Below are positions 1 to 5,538 of a DNA stretch of 6,226 nucleotides, in pieces; positions within the stretch are counted from its first letter, which is position 1, and each line of letters opens with the position of its first letter. The notes below the pieces were generated by a model that was given only the letters and a program-made list of their open reading frames with translations, had not been told where the DNA came from and searched no databases. The translations under genes and the position numbers were made by a program. Origin of the DNA: Lachnospiraceae bacterium (GTDB taxonomy: Bacteria; Bacillota; Clostridia; Lachnospirales; Lachnospiraceae); assembly GCA_900755865.1 (NCBI GenBank), contig CAAEHZ010000056.1, positions 1-6,226 of the forward strand, written 5' to 3'.

Positions 1-1
1 A

Positions 2-592
2 GGCGAAATTCTTGTGAAATTCTCCCCTGCCGGTAATAACCATCTGGTAGAGCTGCTGGAAAGCGAGGGCGCTGAGGCAGTTGTTCCCGATTTGATTGAC
101 TTTATGCTCTACTGCTTCTATAACCAGATTTATAAAGCGGAGGAACTTGGCATGAGCAAAAAAACTGCCCGGATTTCCGCACTGGGTATCTGGACAATTG
201 AGCATATTCTCCGCGGTACCGCGGTAAAGGAATTTAAGAAAAGCAAACACTTTACCCCGCCTACCCCGATTGCTGAAATTGCCTCCTTTGCAGAACCTAT
301 TGTTTCCATCGGCAACCAGACCGGTGAAGGCTGGTTCTTGACAGGCGAAATGGTAGAACTGATTCACGACGGCGTTCCCAACATCGTCTGCACACAGCCC
401 TTCGGCTGTCTGCCGAACCACGTTGTCGGAAAAGGCGTTATCAAGGCACTGCGCAAGGCATACCCTGCCTCCAATATTGTAGCCATCGACTATGACCCCG
501 GCGCCAGTGAAGTCAACCAGCTAAACAGAATCAAGCTGATGCTCTCCACTGCCCAGAAAAACCTGAACGCGGCTCCCTCTCAGGAGCCGTAA
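2..592 (+). CDS. 2-hydroxyacyl-CoA dehydratase activase-type protein, C-terminal part
   Basis: This is the C-terminal 196 residues of a gene that enters from the left edge. The frame is open from base 2 (GEILVKFSPAGNN...), so the GTG at 14 is an internal Val and not the start. I recognise the C-terminal region of the long activases (usually about 1,400 residues) that join a BadF/BcrA-type ATPase to a dehydratase-subunit-like region. Supporting stretches are EGAEAVVPDLIDF, NQTGEGWFLTGEM, CTQPFGCLPNHVVGKG and NIVAIDYDPGASEVNQLNR. In this family the ATPase part drives ATP-dependent electron transfer to a 2-hydroxyacyl-CoA dehydratase or related reductase. The Cys residues in the CTQPFGCLPNH segment may bind an iron-sulphur cluster, which is inferred. 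The ATPase domain lies outside the window, so the substrate cannot be judged. The gene ends at TAA and is followed by a strong terminator. Nothing in the visible part looks broken. Confidence 0.85.
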   Translation, partial: GEILVKFSPAGNNHLVELLESEGAEAVVPDLIDFMLYCFYNQIYKAEELGMSKKTARISALGIWTIEHILRGTAVKEFKKSKHFTPPTPIAEIASFAEPIVSIGNQTGEGWFLTGEMVELIHDGVPNIVCTQPFGCLPNHVVGKGVIKALRKAYPASNIVAIDYDPGASEVNQLNRIKLMLSTAQKNLNAAPSQEP

Positions 593-612
593 AGGCAGAA
601 TATCGTTAAAAT

Positions 613-690
613 CAGGCAGGTAATATACGGATTCCTTTCCCTCTGGAATGTCCGTAATATTACCTGCCTGTCCTTTACTGCTATTTTGTT
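613..690 (+). terminator. Long intrinsic terminator after the activase gene
   Basis: Bases 613-626 pair perfectly with 657-670 (14 bp, CAGGCAGGTAATAT against ATATTACCTGCCTG). After a one-base bulge, ACGGA pairs with TCCGT, and then TTCC with GGAA. A T-rich stretch follows (671-690, with TTTTGTTTT at its end). It sits 20 bases after the activase stop. On the - strand the same hairpin lies past the end of the coiled-coil gene and is followed by ATTTTAACG, so it may also stop leftward transcription, but less efficiently. Confidence 0.8.
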
Positions 691-723
691 TTCTGCTCTT
701 TTCCGGATTTGTCTTTTCTGGCT

Positions 724-963
724 TTAGGATGCCAGAACAGCCTTTTTCTCCAGATATTGCTGCAAAATTGCAGTCACCTCATCCGGCTGTAAGCCGCTGT
801 CTGCAATCAATTCACTGACCGCTTCCAGTTCCTTGCGCTTTTTCTCCTGCTCCAGTTCCTCCAACTCACGCTTTTCTGACTCTACCCTTGTCAGTAATGC
901 CTGAATCAGCTCCTGCTTTGCCACAATTTTTTCTTCAATGCTCTTTCTCTGTCCCCTTGCCAT
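724..963 (-). CDS. Small charged coiled-coil protein of unknown function
   Basis: The protein has 79 residues and begins MARGQRKSIEEKI. I chose the ATG at 963 because AAGAGGA lies 6-7 bases upstream. The frame stays open to an ATG at 1053, which would add 30 Lys-rich residues, but neither that ATG nor the one at 987 has a ribosome binding site. Residues about 8-55 are rich in Glu, Lys, Gln and Leu with heptad-like spacing (EELEQEKKRKELEAV) and should form a long coiled coil. The last 25 residues (LIADSGLQPDEVTAILQQYLEKK) look like a short helical pair. There is no signal peptide, membrane segment or catalytic motif. Short basic coiled-coil proteins of this type are common hypothetical proteins in clostridia; I do not know a function. 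A candidate promoter lies at 1164-1192. The gene could be a nucleoid-associated or scaffold-type protein, but that is a guess. Confidence 0.7.
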   Translation of the reverse strand: MARGQRKSIEEKIVAKQELIQALLTRVESEKRELEELEQEKKRKELEAVSELIADSGLQPDEVTAILQQYLEKKAVLAS

Positions 964-1114
964 TTTCGTCCTCTTTTCTGCACACATTTTCTGCGCACTA
1001 TTTTTTCCCTGCCCCGCGTTTACCGTCTGCTTTTTCTGCACTTTAATCGCCATTCTGCAGGCATTCCCAATGCCGGAAAAATTGCGAACTGAATTTCAGA
1101 TTCAATCCTGTGAT

Positions 1115-1139
1115 AAAAGCTGCTTTGCAAACCTGCAGC
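1115..1139 (-). terminator. Possible weak terminator or leader hairpin
   Basis: On the - strand GCTGC (1139-1135) pairs with GCAGC (1123-1119) around an 11-base loop, followed directly by TTTT (1118-1115). The stem is only 5 bp, so this is weak. It lies 74 bases past the patB stop and could end that transcript. It also lies downstream of the candidate promoter at 1164-1192, so it would be in the leader of the coiled-coil gene. Confidence 0.35.
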
Positions 1140-1147
1140 ACAAATAA

Positions 1148-1192
1148 TCTTATATTGGGACAAGTTATACCTCTCTTATAGTATATGGACAA
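1148..1192. repeat. Imperfect direct repeat over the promoter
   Basis: On the + strand TCTTATATTGGGACAA (1148-1163) recurs as TCTTATAGTATATGGACAA (1174-1192). The TCTTATA halves are 26 bases apart and the GGACAA halves 29 bases apart. One copy contains the -35 of the candidate leftward promoter, and the other lies at and just past its -10 and start region. The layout is what a repressor or activator with two sites would need, but no regulator is recognised. Confidence 0.4.
1164..1192 (-). promoter_or_regulatory. Candidate sigma-A promoter for the coiled-coil gene
   Basis: Reading leftward, the -35 is TTGTCC (1192-1187) and the -10 is TATAAC (1169-1164), separated by exactly 17 bases. The -10 matches consensus at 5 of 6 positions and the -35 at 4 of 6. 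It lies after the patB stop and points at the 724-963 gene, giving an untranslated leader of roughly 190 bases to the ATG at 963. A direct repeat overlaps it. Confidence 0.5.
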
Positions 1193-1212
1193 AAATGGTA
1201 AAATATGCTTTT

Positions 1213-2385
1213 TCAGGGAACAATTTTTGCCAACCGTTTTAATGCTTCTTCCAGAGTTGCTCTGGGACATGCCATATTGATTCTCTGGAATCCTGCCCCC
1301 TCTGAACCAAAAATCTCTCCGGCATCCAGCCACAGTCCAGCCTTCTCAATAATCAACCGGTTCAATTCTTCCTTTTCCAGTCCGAGTTTTCTGAAATCCA
1401 GCCATAAAAAGTAAGTTCCCTCCGGCTCAATCAGTCTGACTCCCGGCATATTTTCTGTAATATATGCTCTGGCAAAATCCAGATTTCCCCTTAAATAAAC
1501 CAGCAACTGCTCCAGCCAGTCCTTTCCATACCTGTATGCACTCTCACAGGCTACCAGTCCCAGTTGATTTAGCTGGCTGTACCCGGTTTTGTCAATTTCC
1601 CGCATAAAAGCCTTTCTGAGTTTCTCATTTGCAATAAAAATATTGGAAACCTGTAAGCCCGCAATATTAAAGGTCTTGCTGGGTGCTGTGGCTGTAATGG
1701 TAATATCCCTGTATTTTTCTCCATCCATTTCTGCCATCACAATATGTTCATATTCCGGATATACAAAGTCCTCATGGATTTCGTCCGAAAAAATGAGAAC
1801 ACCATATTTCACACAAAGCTCTCCAAGCCTTTCCAGTTCCTCCTTTTTCCAGACCCTTCCCACCGGATTATGGGGATTTACAAGAATGAACAGTTTTACC
1901 TTTCCAGAAGCCATCTTCTGCTCCATATCCTCAAAATCCATCGTAAAATAGCCATTCTCTTCTTTCAGTGGGCTGTCCACCAGCACCCTGCCGGTATCCT
2001 GTACCACCTGCGCTATAGAATAGTAACCGGGATTATGCATCATACAGCCCTCTCCCTCTTTGGTAAAAGCATGTACCGCTGCCGCTGCCGCATATACAAT
2101 TCCGGGGGTTTTCACCAGCCATTCCTGCTGGGGACTCCAATGATGCCAGGTTTCCATCCATTGCTTTACTGCCTCAAAATACCGGGGCTTTGCCTCGCTA
2201 TATCCGAAAATTCCATGCTCTGCCGCCTCTGCCAGACTTCTTCGTACCTCTATTGGCGCACGCATATCCATATCTGCCACCCAAAGAGGCAGTACTCCCT
2301 CCGGCTTCCCTCTCTCCACCGCAAAATCATACTTTAAACTGTTTGTGTCCCTTCTGTCCACGATTTCATCAAAATTGTACTTCAT
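1213..2385 (-). CDS. patB: PatB/MalY-type PLP-dependent C-S lyase (cystathionine beta-lyase) or aminotransferase
   Basis: This is a complete 390-residue class I/II PLP-fold enzyme of the MalY/PatB group. Members split cystathionine to homocysteine, pyruvate and ammonia, or release thiols from Cys-S-conjugates in the cytoplasm. Family features in order are the N-terminal MKYNFDEIVDRRDTNSLKYD, PLWVADMD (33-40), GIFGY (58-62), the NPHNP motif (170-174), SDEIHEDF (200-207) with the PLP-ring Asp201, the Schiff-base lysine in SKTFN (Lys237), and the substrate-carboxylate arginine in FQRINMACPR (Arg368). The length is normal for the family. The ATG at 2385 follows AGGTGG with a 9-base spacer. The gene is separated from the upstream membrane gene by a terminator at 2504-2544, so it should have its own promoter in 2386-2503, where I see no convincing -35/-10 pair. 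Family members differ in whether biosynthesis, cysteine desulfhydration or regulation is the main role. Confidence 0.92.
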   Translation of the reverse strand: MKYNFDEIVDRRDTNSLKYDFAVERGKPEGVLPLWVADMDMRAPIEVRRSLAEAAEHGIFGYSEAKPRYFEAVKQWMETWHHWSPQQEWLVKTPGIVYAAAAAVHAFTKEGEGCMMHNPGYYSIAQVVQDTGRVLVDSPLKEENGYFTMDFEDMEQKMASGKVKLFILVNPHNPVGRVWKKEELERLGELCVKYGVLIFSDEIHEDFVYPEYEHIVMAEMDGEKYRDITITATAPSKTFNIAGLQVSNIFIANEKLRKAFMREIDKTGYSQLNQLGLVACESAYRYGKDWLEQLLVYLRGNLDFARAYITENMPGVRLIEPEGTYFLWLDFRKLGLEKEELNRLIIEKAGLWLDAGEIFGSEGAGFQRINMACPRATLEEALKRLAKIVP

Positions 2386-2503
2386 ATTCCTGTCCCACCT
2401 TGTATTTTTTTGACAACTACCCAGAACACATTTCCAAAACTGCTACCTTCAGAGCTTCCCTGCCTGCTTCACAGAATCACTGCTACGCAACTTTTCTGGA
2501 ATA

Positions 2504-2544
2504 ACAAGAAAAAGAAACAGGCAGCCCGACATAACCGGACTGCC
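2504..2544 (-). terminator. Strong leftward intrinsic terminator
   Basis: In the - strand RNA, GGCAGUCCG (2544-2536) pairs with CGGGCUGCC (2528-2520), a 9-bp stem with one G-U pair and a 7-base loop. It is followed by a U-rich tract (TTTCTTTTTCTTGT at about 2517-2504). It lies about 115 bases past the membrane-protein stop and separates that gene from patB. Confidence 0.85.
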
Positions 2545-2561
2545 CACTCTCTGATATTACA

Positions 2562-2672
2562 TCACTTTGACTTCTCCGCTCTGCAAACCGGAAAATCAAT
2601 GACAAACTCGCGAATCCGCACACCATGCTTCTTATCCAGCTTTGCCGGATTTCGCTCATTACATATTGGAAT
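2562..2672 (-). pseudogene. Possible remnant: 36-codon open tail without a start
   Basis: In a frame different from the membrane-protein gene, bases 2672-2565 are open for 36 codons and end at TGA (2564-2562), 18 bases before the terminator stem. The translation (from ICNERNPAKLDKKHGV to REFVIDFPVCRAEKSK) looks like real protein, with mixed charged and hydrophobic residues and codons like those of the neighbours. There is no ATG, GTG or TTG start with a ribosome binding site, and a TAG closes the frame at 2675-2673. It may be the C-terminal end of a lost gene. I do not recognise the family. Chance is a real alternative at this length. Confidence 0.3.
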
Positions 2673-3063
2673 CTACAATCTTATCAATCGGTCCAATAGC
2701 TACGCTGCCAAGCTTCAAAGCCTTAAAGCCCAGCATTACCATAACGACAGCCTTTGCAATCCAGAGAATGTAATCCAACAGATATGTCAAACGTAACGGT
2801 ACAGATACACTGCCATCAAACCAGCCTGCAATTACATTGATAATACCAAAAATCTCATCCACAAAATCAACGGCAAGCCCCAACAGGAAAAATCCGATTA
2901 AAACTGCTACCATCTTAACGGCAGCTCTCTTTAACCACTGGTTCTCCTCCATCAATAAAACATATGTAGCAAGAAGAAATGCAGGAATAAAGCTGAACAA
3001 TCCCAGAAAATATAATGCTGCACCTACAAGACCTACTGATAATCCTAATTTAGTCTTTTGCAT
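2659..3063 (-). CDS. Small multi-pass membrane protein, function unknown
   Basis: The protein has 134 residues and starts at the ATG at 3063, behind a near-ideal AGGAGG with a 7-base spacer. Hydrophobic segments lie at about residues 7-22, 24-37, 47-66 and 93-114. A further region around 70-82 may be amphipathic or re-entrant. The charged loop EENQWLKRAAVK (39-50) separates the first hairpin from the next helix. The protein ends with a polar tail (GPIDKIVDSNM). The general form matches small conserved membrane proteins common in Lachnospiraceae, which have no assigned role as far as I know. No transporter, protease or sensor motif is visible. A well-matched promoter at 3111-3139 and a terminator at 2504-2544 suggest it is transcribed mainly as its own unit, with possible read-through from the PHP gene. 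Confidence 0.8.
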   Translation of the reverse strand: MQKTKLGLSVGLVGAALYFLGLFSFIPAFLLATYVLLMEENQWLKRAAVKMVAVLIGFFLLGLAVDFVDEIFGIINVIAGWFDGSVSVPLRLTYLLDYILWIAKAVVMVMLGFKALKLGSVAIGPIDKIVDSNM

Positions 3064-3110
3064 ATTGTTCCCTCCTAATAAGATGCTCTTTATGAGCGAT
3101 TTACTGCTTT

Positions 3111-3139
3111 ATTGTAGCATTGCTTTCCAGCTCCGTCAA
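3111..3139 (-). promoter_or_regulatory. Sigma-A-type promoter of the membrane-protein gene
   Basis: Reading leftward, the -35 is TTGACG (3139-3134) and the -10 is TACAAT (3116-3111), with a spacer of exactly 17 bases. Each hexamer matches consensus at 5 of 6 positions. It lies just after the PHP stop and about 48 bases upstream of the membrane-protein ATG. I see no terminator between the PHP stop and this promoter. Confidence 0.8.
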
Positions 3140-3143
3140 TCCC

Positions 3144-4052
3144 CTATTTAACCCTGAACGGAGAACACCATGCCTTCTGCCCGTCTTCATCAATCAATTC
3201 AATTCTGACATATCGGTCAGTATCAGGGATATGATAAACTGCCTTTCCCCCCGGATTGTCAAATACCCGCTGATTGGCCCAGACCGAATTGCTATATACA
3301 ATGATTCTCTTTACATCCTCGCTGCACTCAATGACAACCTGCTTTTCATCATAAGAAATCTGGGAAAATCTGGGGCCACAGCTGGCATAAAACCTGCCAT
3401 TTTTCAGTGCTTCCATAATTCCTTCCACAGTCAGCTCTTCTGCCTGCACCATGGTGAACGCCCTTGTCTGCTCCCCGGCATACCAATGGCTGTCATCCGA
3501 AGCAACACAGGGCACAAGCTTTCCCTTAGATGCCCATAAATCAAAATAATGGGAAGAATCAGCGCGATTTGCATTCCACGGAGCCCCAGATACAGAATTG
3601 TAAACCTCCGCAGCCACAATTCCTTCCATATCCAGCATTTCAACGGGTTCCATAAGGGACCACGCCGGATGCGCCAGAATTGCCAGTCCTCCGGCGGCAT
3701 TGATTCTGTCAATTATCTCCTGAGGCGTAAGCACATTTCCCACAGGCAAATTTCCCTCTTTGTAAAAATCAGGAAGCTCCAGATCCGACTCCGTTCCAAT
3801 CGCAAGGATATGATATACCGGATATTCCCTTCCATTTCCATAATCCCATTCTGCTCCGGGAATCAGAAGCATACTTTTATAAACTCCCACTCCGGATGGT
3901 TTCCGGTGGTCAGTCATTGCAATAAAGTCATAACCCTTTTCCCAATAAATATCATATGCCTCTTCCGGTGTTATTTTTCCGTCTGATAATGTGGTGTGCA
4001 TATGTAAATTTCCCTTATACCAGTTACCGTCCTGCTTAAATAATGCTTTCAT
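3144..4052 (-). CDS. PHP-domain metal-dependent hydrolase (CehA/McbA-like phosphoesterase)
   Basis: This is a complete 302-residue protein. The PHP metal-binding motifs appear in order: NLHMHTTLSDG (His17, His19, Asp24), MTDH (Asp48, His49), PGAEWD (Glu68), YHILAIG (His81), LAHPAW (His128) and ASDDSH (Asp186, Asp187, His189). These are the ligands expected for the two- or three-metal centre of PHP phosphoesterases, so the enzyme should be active. The C-terminal 75 residues, after GRFYASCGPRFS, are beta-rich, as in stand-alone PHP/CehA proteins. No polymerase or histidinol-phosphatase signature is visible and there is no signal peptide, so it is probably cytoplasmic. The substrate cannot be read from sequence; small phosphoesters or nucleotides are most likely. 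The start at 4052 is preceded by a weak GCGAGG. The gene begins 17 bases after the Nudix gene ends, so the two are probably one operon. Confidence 0.88.
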   Translation of the reverse strand: MKALFKQDGNWYKGNLHMHTTLSDGKITPEEAYDIYWEKGYDFIAMTDHRKPSGVGVYKSMLLIPGAEWDYGNGREYPVYHILAIGTESDLELPDFYKEGNLPVGNVLTPQEIIDRINAAGGLAILAHPAWSLMEPVEMLDMEGIVAAEVYNSVSGAPWNANRADSSHYFDLWASKGKLVPCVASDDSHWYAGEQTRAFTMVQAEELTVEGIMEALKNGRFYASCGPRFSQISYDEKQVVIECSEDVKRIIVYSNSVWANQRVFDNPGGKAVYHIPDTDRYVRIELIDEDGQKAWCSPFRVK

Positions 4053-4069
4053 TTTTCTGTTGCCTCGCT

Positions 4070-4630
4070 TTATCTCTGTATCATTCCCAGCTTTTCAGCC
4101 GTTTTTAGAATCGCCACCTGCGTTTTTCCATCCGTTATTGTTCCATCAAATACCTGCTGTACAAGCTCCGGAAGAGGAATCTCCGCAACCTCCAGAAATT
4201 CATCCTCATCCAGCTTCTGCTTTCCAAAATGCAGACCTTTTGCAATGAACATTGTAATAATTTCATCACTGTAAGCAGACGCAGGATGATACTCCCCTAT
4301 TTCAATCCATTCCTCAGCAGTAATTCCGGTTTCTTCCACCAGTTCCCTTTTAGCTGCCGTCAGCCTGTCCTCTTCCTTTGAGTCCAGTTTTCCCGCCGGA
4401 ATTTCCGTCACAACACTTCCCATAGGATATCTGAACTGCTTTTCAATCACTACTTTTCCATCCTCCGTAACCGGAACAATGGCAACTGCCCCTATATGCC
4501 TGACATATTCTCTGGTAGCTTCCTCTCCGTTCGGAAGCATGATGCAATCCTTATATACGTGCAACATCTGTCCGGCAAATACCTCTTTTGATTCCTTTGT
4601 TACTTCCTTCAAATTTTCATATGTTCCCAT
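4070..4630 (-). CDS. Nudix hydrolase, ADP-ribose pyrophosphatase-like
   Basis: This is a complete 186-residue protein. The Nudix box lies at residues 80-103 and contains GKLDSKEED, then KRELVEETGI, with the metal-binding REL and EE residues intact (Arg95, Glu96, Glu99, Glu100). It carries one extra residue between the first Gly and Glu compared with the 23-residue consensus. The flanking pattern GAVAIVPVTEDGKVVIEKQF, the RYPMGSVVTEIPAGK segment and the downstream GEYHPASAYSDE are typical of the ADP-ribose pyrophosphatase (NudF/YqkG-like) group, which splits ADP-ribose to AMP and ribose 5-phosphate. Other nucleoside-diphosphate sugars are possible substrates. The ATG at 4630 follows TTGAGGT with a spacer of about 9 bases. 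The gene lies 35 bases after the Rpn remnant and 17 bases before the PHP gene, all in the same direction. I see no clear promoter just upstream. Confidence 0.9.
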   Translation of the reverse strand: MGTYENLKEVTKESKEVFAGQMLHVYKDCIMLPNGEEATREYVRHIGAVAIVPVTEDGKVVIEKQFRYPMGSVVTEIPAGKLDSKEEDRLTAAKRELVEETGITAEEWIEIGEYHPASAYSDEIITMFIAKGLHFGKQKLDEDEFLEVAEIPLPELVQQVFDGTITDGKTQVAILKTAEKLGMIQR

Positions 4631-4665
4631 GCTTGTTTTACCTCAATTTCCCCGTATCATTTAAA

Positions 4666-5034
4666 CTACTCACTTTCTGTATCATACACTAATCTCAGGA
4701 AGAATACTACTGTTGCTTTCATTTTCTGTTTCCTGCTTATCAGGCTTTCCCTGTCAGATAAATAGTCCAAAACAATTCGCACATCCCCTTGAAATCTCTC
4801 CCGGACTTCCGAATTTAAAAATCTTATATCAAAAACATGAATCTTTGAATTACCTATATAATCCTCTAAACGTTTCTCTATAAACCTATTTTTTCCCACA
4901 AGTTCCCTTATCGACTTCGCCCCATTCCACGGTCTTTCTCCCCAATTCAGCACCAGACTTACAACCGGGTACACTCCCTTCTCATTACTCTCCTTATACT
5001 GCTTCCTGTATTCTGCCCTGTCCTTCTTCCCCAT
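4666..5034 (-). pseudogene. Shortened Rpn / PD-(D/E)XK transposase-family gene
   Basis: This 122-codon reading frame starts at the ATG at 5034, behind GAGGAGG with a 4-base spacer. The frame extends to an ATG at 5085, which has no comparable site. The middle (YPVVSLVLNWGERPWNGAKSIREL) is the hallmark core strand region of the Rpn family recombination-promoting nucleases / PD-(D/E)XK transposases. IHVFDIRFL and LDYLSDRESLISRK follow as expected. Full family members are about 280-330 residues. The N-terminal nuclease half, with the Asp and Glu-x-Gln catalytic residues, is absent: the start-like MGKKD runs almost directly into the later RAEYRKQYKESN segment. The C-terminal end stops early at YDTESE. 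So it is most likely a nuclease-dead remnant after an internal deletion, although the frame, ribosome binding site and upstream promoter are kept. A small retained protein with a new role cannot be excluded. Confidence 0.7.
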
Positions 5035-5064
5035 TGTTCCTCCTCTGTTTTCCTGTAGAACAAT
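5034..5064 (-). promoter_or_regulatory. Possible hairpin around the Rpn-remnant ribosome binding site
   Basis: ATTGTTC (5064-5058 on the + strand reads GAACAAT) can pair with the GAACAAT that spans the spacer and first two bases of the ATG (5039-5033). This would put GAGGAG in the loop or at its edge. The seven pairs are mostly A-T, so stability is low. The nearby AGCATATGCT at 5068-5077 is a perfect 10-base palindrome. Confidence 0.2.
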
Positions 5065-5119
5065 CCTAGCATATGCTCTGCCCACACATACACATCATGC
5101 TAATACTCATTCCACACCA

Positions 5120-5258
5120 CAGGGCGAAACCAACACTTTTCCTTTGCTTCGCCCCTGTTTTACTTATAAATATTGAATCTGCGGCGAATCGCCAGAATTG
5201 CATTTTCAATGCAAGACGTTAGAATAATCTTGATATCATAATTACCACTTTTAACTCG
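5120..5258 (-). other. Hairpin-rich leader ahead of the Rpn remnant
   Basis: This stretch should be the start of the transcript made from the promoter at 5266-5294. It holds three stem-loops. TTGCATT and AATGCAA (5198-5214) form a 7-bp stem with a 3-base loop. GGCG and CGCC (5183-5193) form a 4-bp stem, extendable by CTG/CAG. CAGGGCGAA (5120-5128) pairs with TTCGCCCCTG (5148-5157) with one bulged base. Read on the + strand, the last hairpin is followed by TTTTACTTAT and looks like a terminator, but no + strand gene precedes it. I do not recognise a riboswitch or T-box. The structures may belong to the Rpn element rather than to a regulatory RNA. Confidence 0.4.
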
Positions 5259-5265
5259 TTACTTT

Positions 5266-5294
5266 ATTATACAACTCATTTTCATGATATGCAA
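5266..5294 (-). promoter_or_regulatory. Sigma-A-type promoter driving the Rpn remnant and probably Nudix-PHP
   Basis: Reading leftward, the -35 is TTGCAT (5294-5289) and the -10 is a perfect TATAAT (5271-5266), with a 17-base spacer. Transcription would start near 5259 and give a leader of about 225 bases to the ATG at 5034. No terminator is visible between here and the Nudix gene, so this could serve the whole run from the Rpn remnant through the PHP gene. Confidence 0.7.
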
Positions 5295-5374
5295 GTATTA
5301 TTTTACATCTAATTTAAAATATCAATTTTAAGTATATGCACATTGTACAATCTATCTGTTCCTTTTAAGGAAGT

Positions 5375-5473
5375 ATGAATACAACTACCATAAATGACCT
5401 GTGTCGAATTCTTCACTGTCAGATACAGGACATCGCCCAGTATGTTCCCTCTGATGAAGACCAGCCATTATAA
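5375..5473 (+). pseudogene. C-terminal stub of an XRE-family HTH regulator
   Basis: This 32-codon + strand frame runs from ATG 5375 to TAA 5473. Its translation contains TTINDLCRILHCQIQDIAQY followed by VPSDEDQPL. This matches the last part of small Cro/C1-type repressors, where a turn and helix of the form LCxxLxCxxxDIxxYxP ends the domain. The recognition helix and everything before it are missing. An in-frame TAA lies at 5366-5368, so the frame cannot extend left. AAGGA precedes the ATG by only about 3 bases. It is best read as the remains of a gene whose first half was deleted. The terminator at 5474 begins right after its stop, as expected for the original gene end. The upstream 70 bases are very AT-rich, with palindromes at 5314-5331 (TTAAAAT/ATTTTAA) and 5342-5351 (ATTGTACAAT). 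Confidence 0.55.
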
Positions 5474-5513
5474 AAAAAGCTGCCTTCCCTTTGCACTGAG
5501 AAAACAGCTTTTT
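5474..5513. terminator. Bidirectional intrinsic terminator between the XRE stub and metA
   Basis: AAAAAGCTG (5474-5482) pairs with CAGCTTTTT (5505-5513), a 9-bp stem with a 22-base loop. Both sides end in T runs on their own strand, with five Ts rightward and seven Ts leftward (the A run at 5472-5478). It can therefore end the + strand XRE stub and the - strand metA transcript, whose stop is at 5581. Confidence 0.75.
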
Positions 5514-5538
5514 ACAGCTACATTTTGTCACTTTAAAA

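Noticed and set aside
571..588. Perfect GGCTCC/GGAGCC stem-loop at the end of the activase gene
   Set aside because: It lies inside the last codons and is not followed by a T run; the much longer hairpin at 613-670 is the better terminator.
1744..2337. 197-residue + strand open frame opposite patB
   Set aside because: It is antisense to a well-conserved gene, rich in residues typical of shadow frames (His, Cys, Leu, Pro), and matches no family I know.
2540..2659. - strand ATG at 2659 overlapping the membrane-gene stop (TAATG), which might be a coupled downstream gene
   Set aside because: The frame reads straight through the strong terminator at 2504-2544 and gives no protein-like sequence.
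2410..2796. 128-residue + strand open frame across the patB upstream region
   Set aside because: It overlaps the leftward terminator and the membrane gene in antisense, and has no ribosome binding site or recognisable domain.
3549..3986. 145-residue + strand open frame opposite the PHP gene
   Set aside because: It is a shadow of the PHP gene, whose metal-binding motifs fix the true frame.
5120..5165. + strand terminator formed by the GGGCGAA hairpin and TTTTACTT
   Set aside because: No + strand gene or promoter precedes it, so it is treated as part of the leftward leader.
5335..5351. Possible + strand promoter with -10 TACAAT (5346-5351) ahead of the XRE stub
   Set aside because: No acceptable -35 lies 16-18 bases upstream; the ATTGTACAAT palindrome alone is too short to call an operator.
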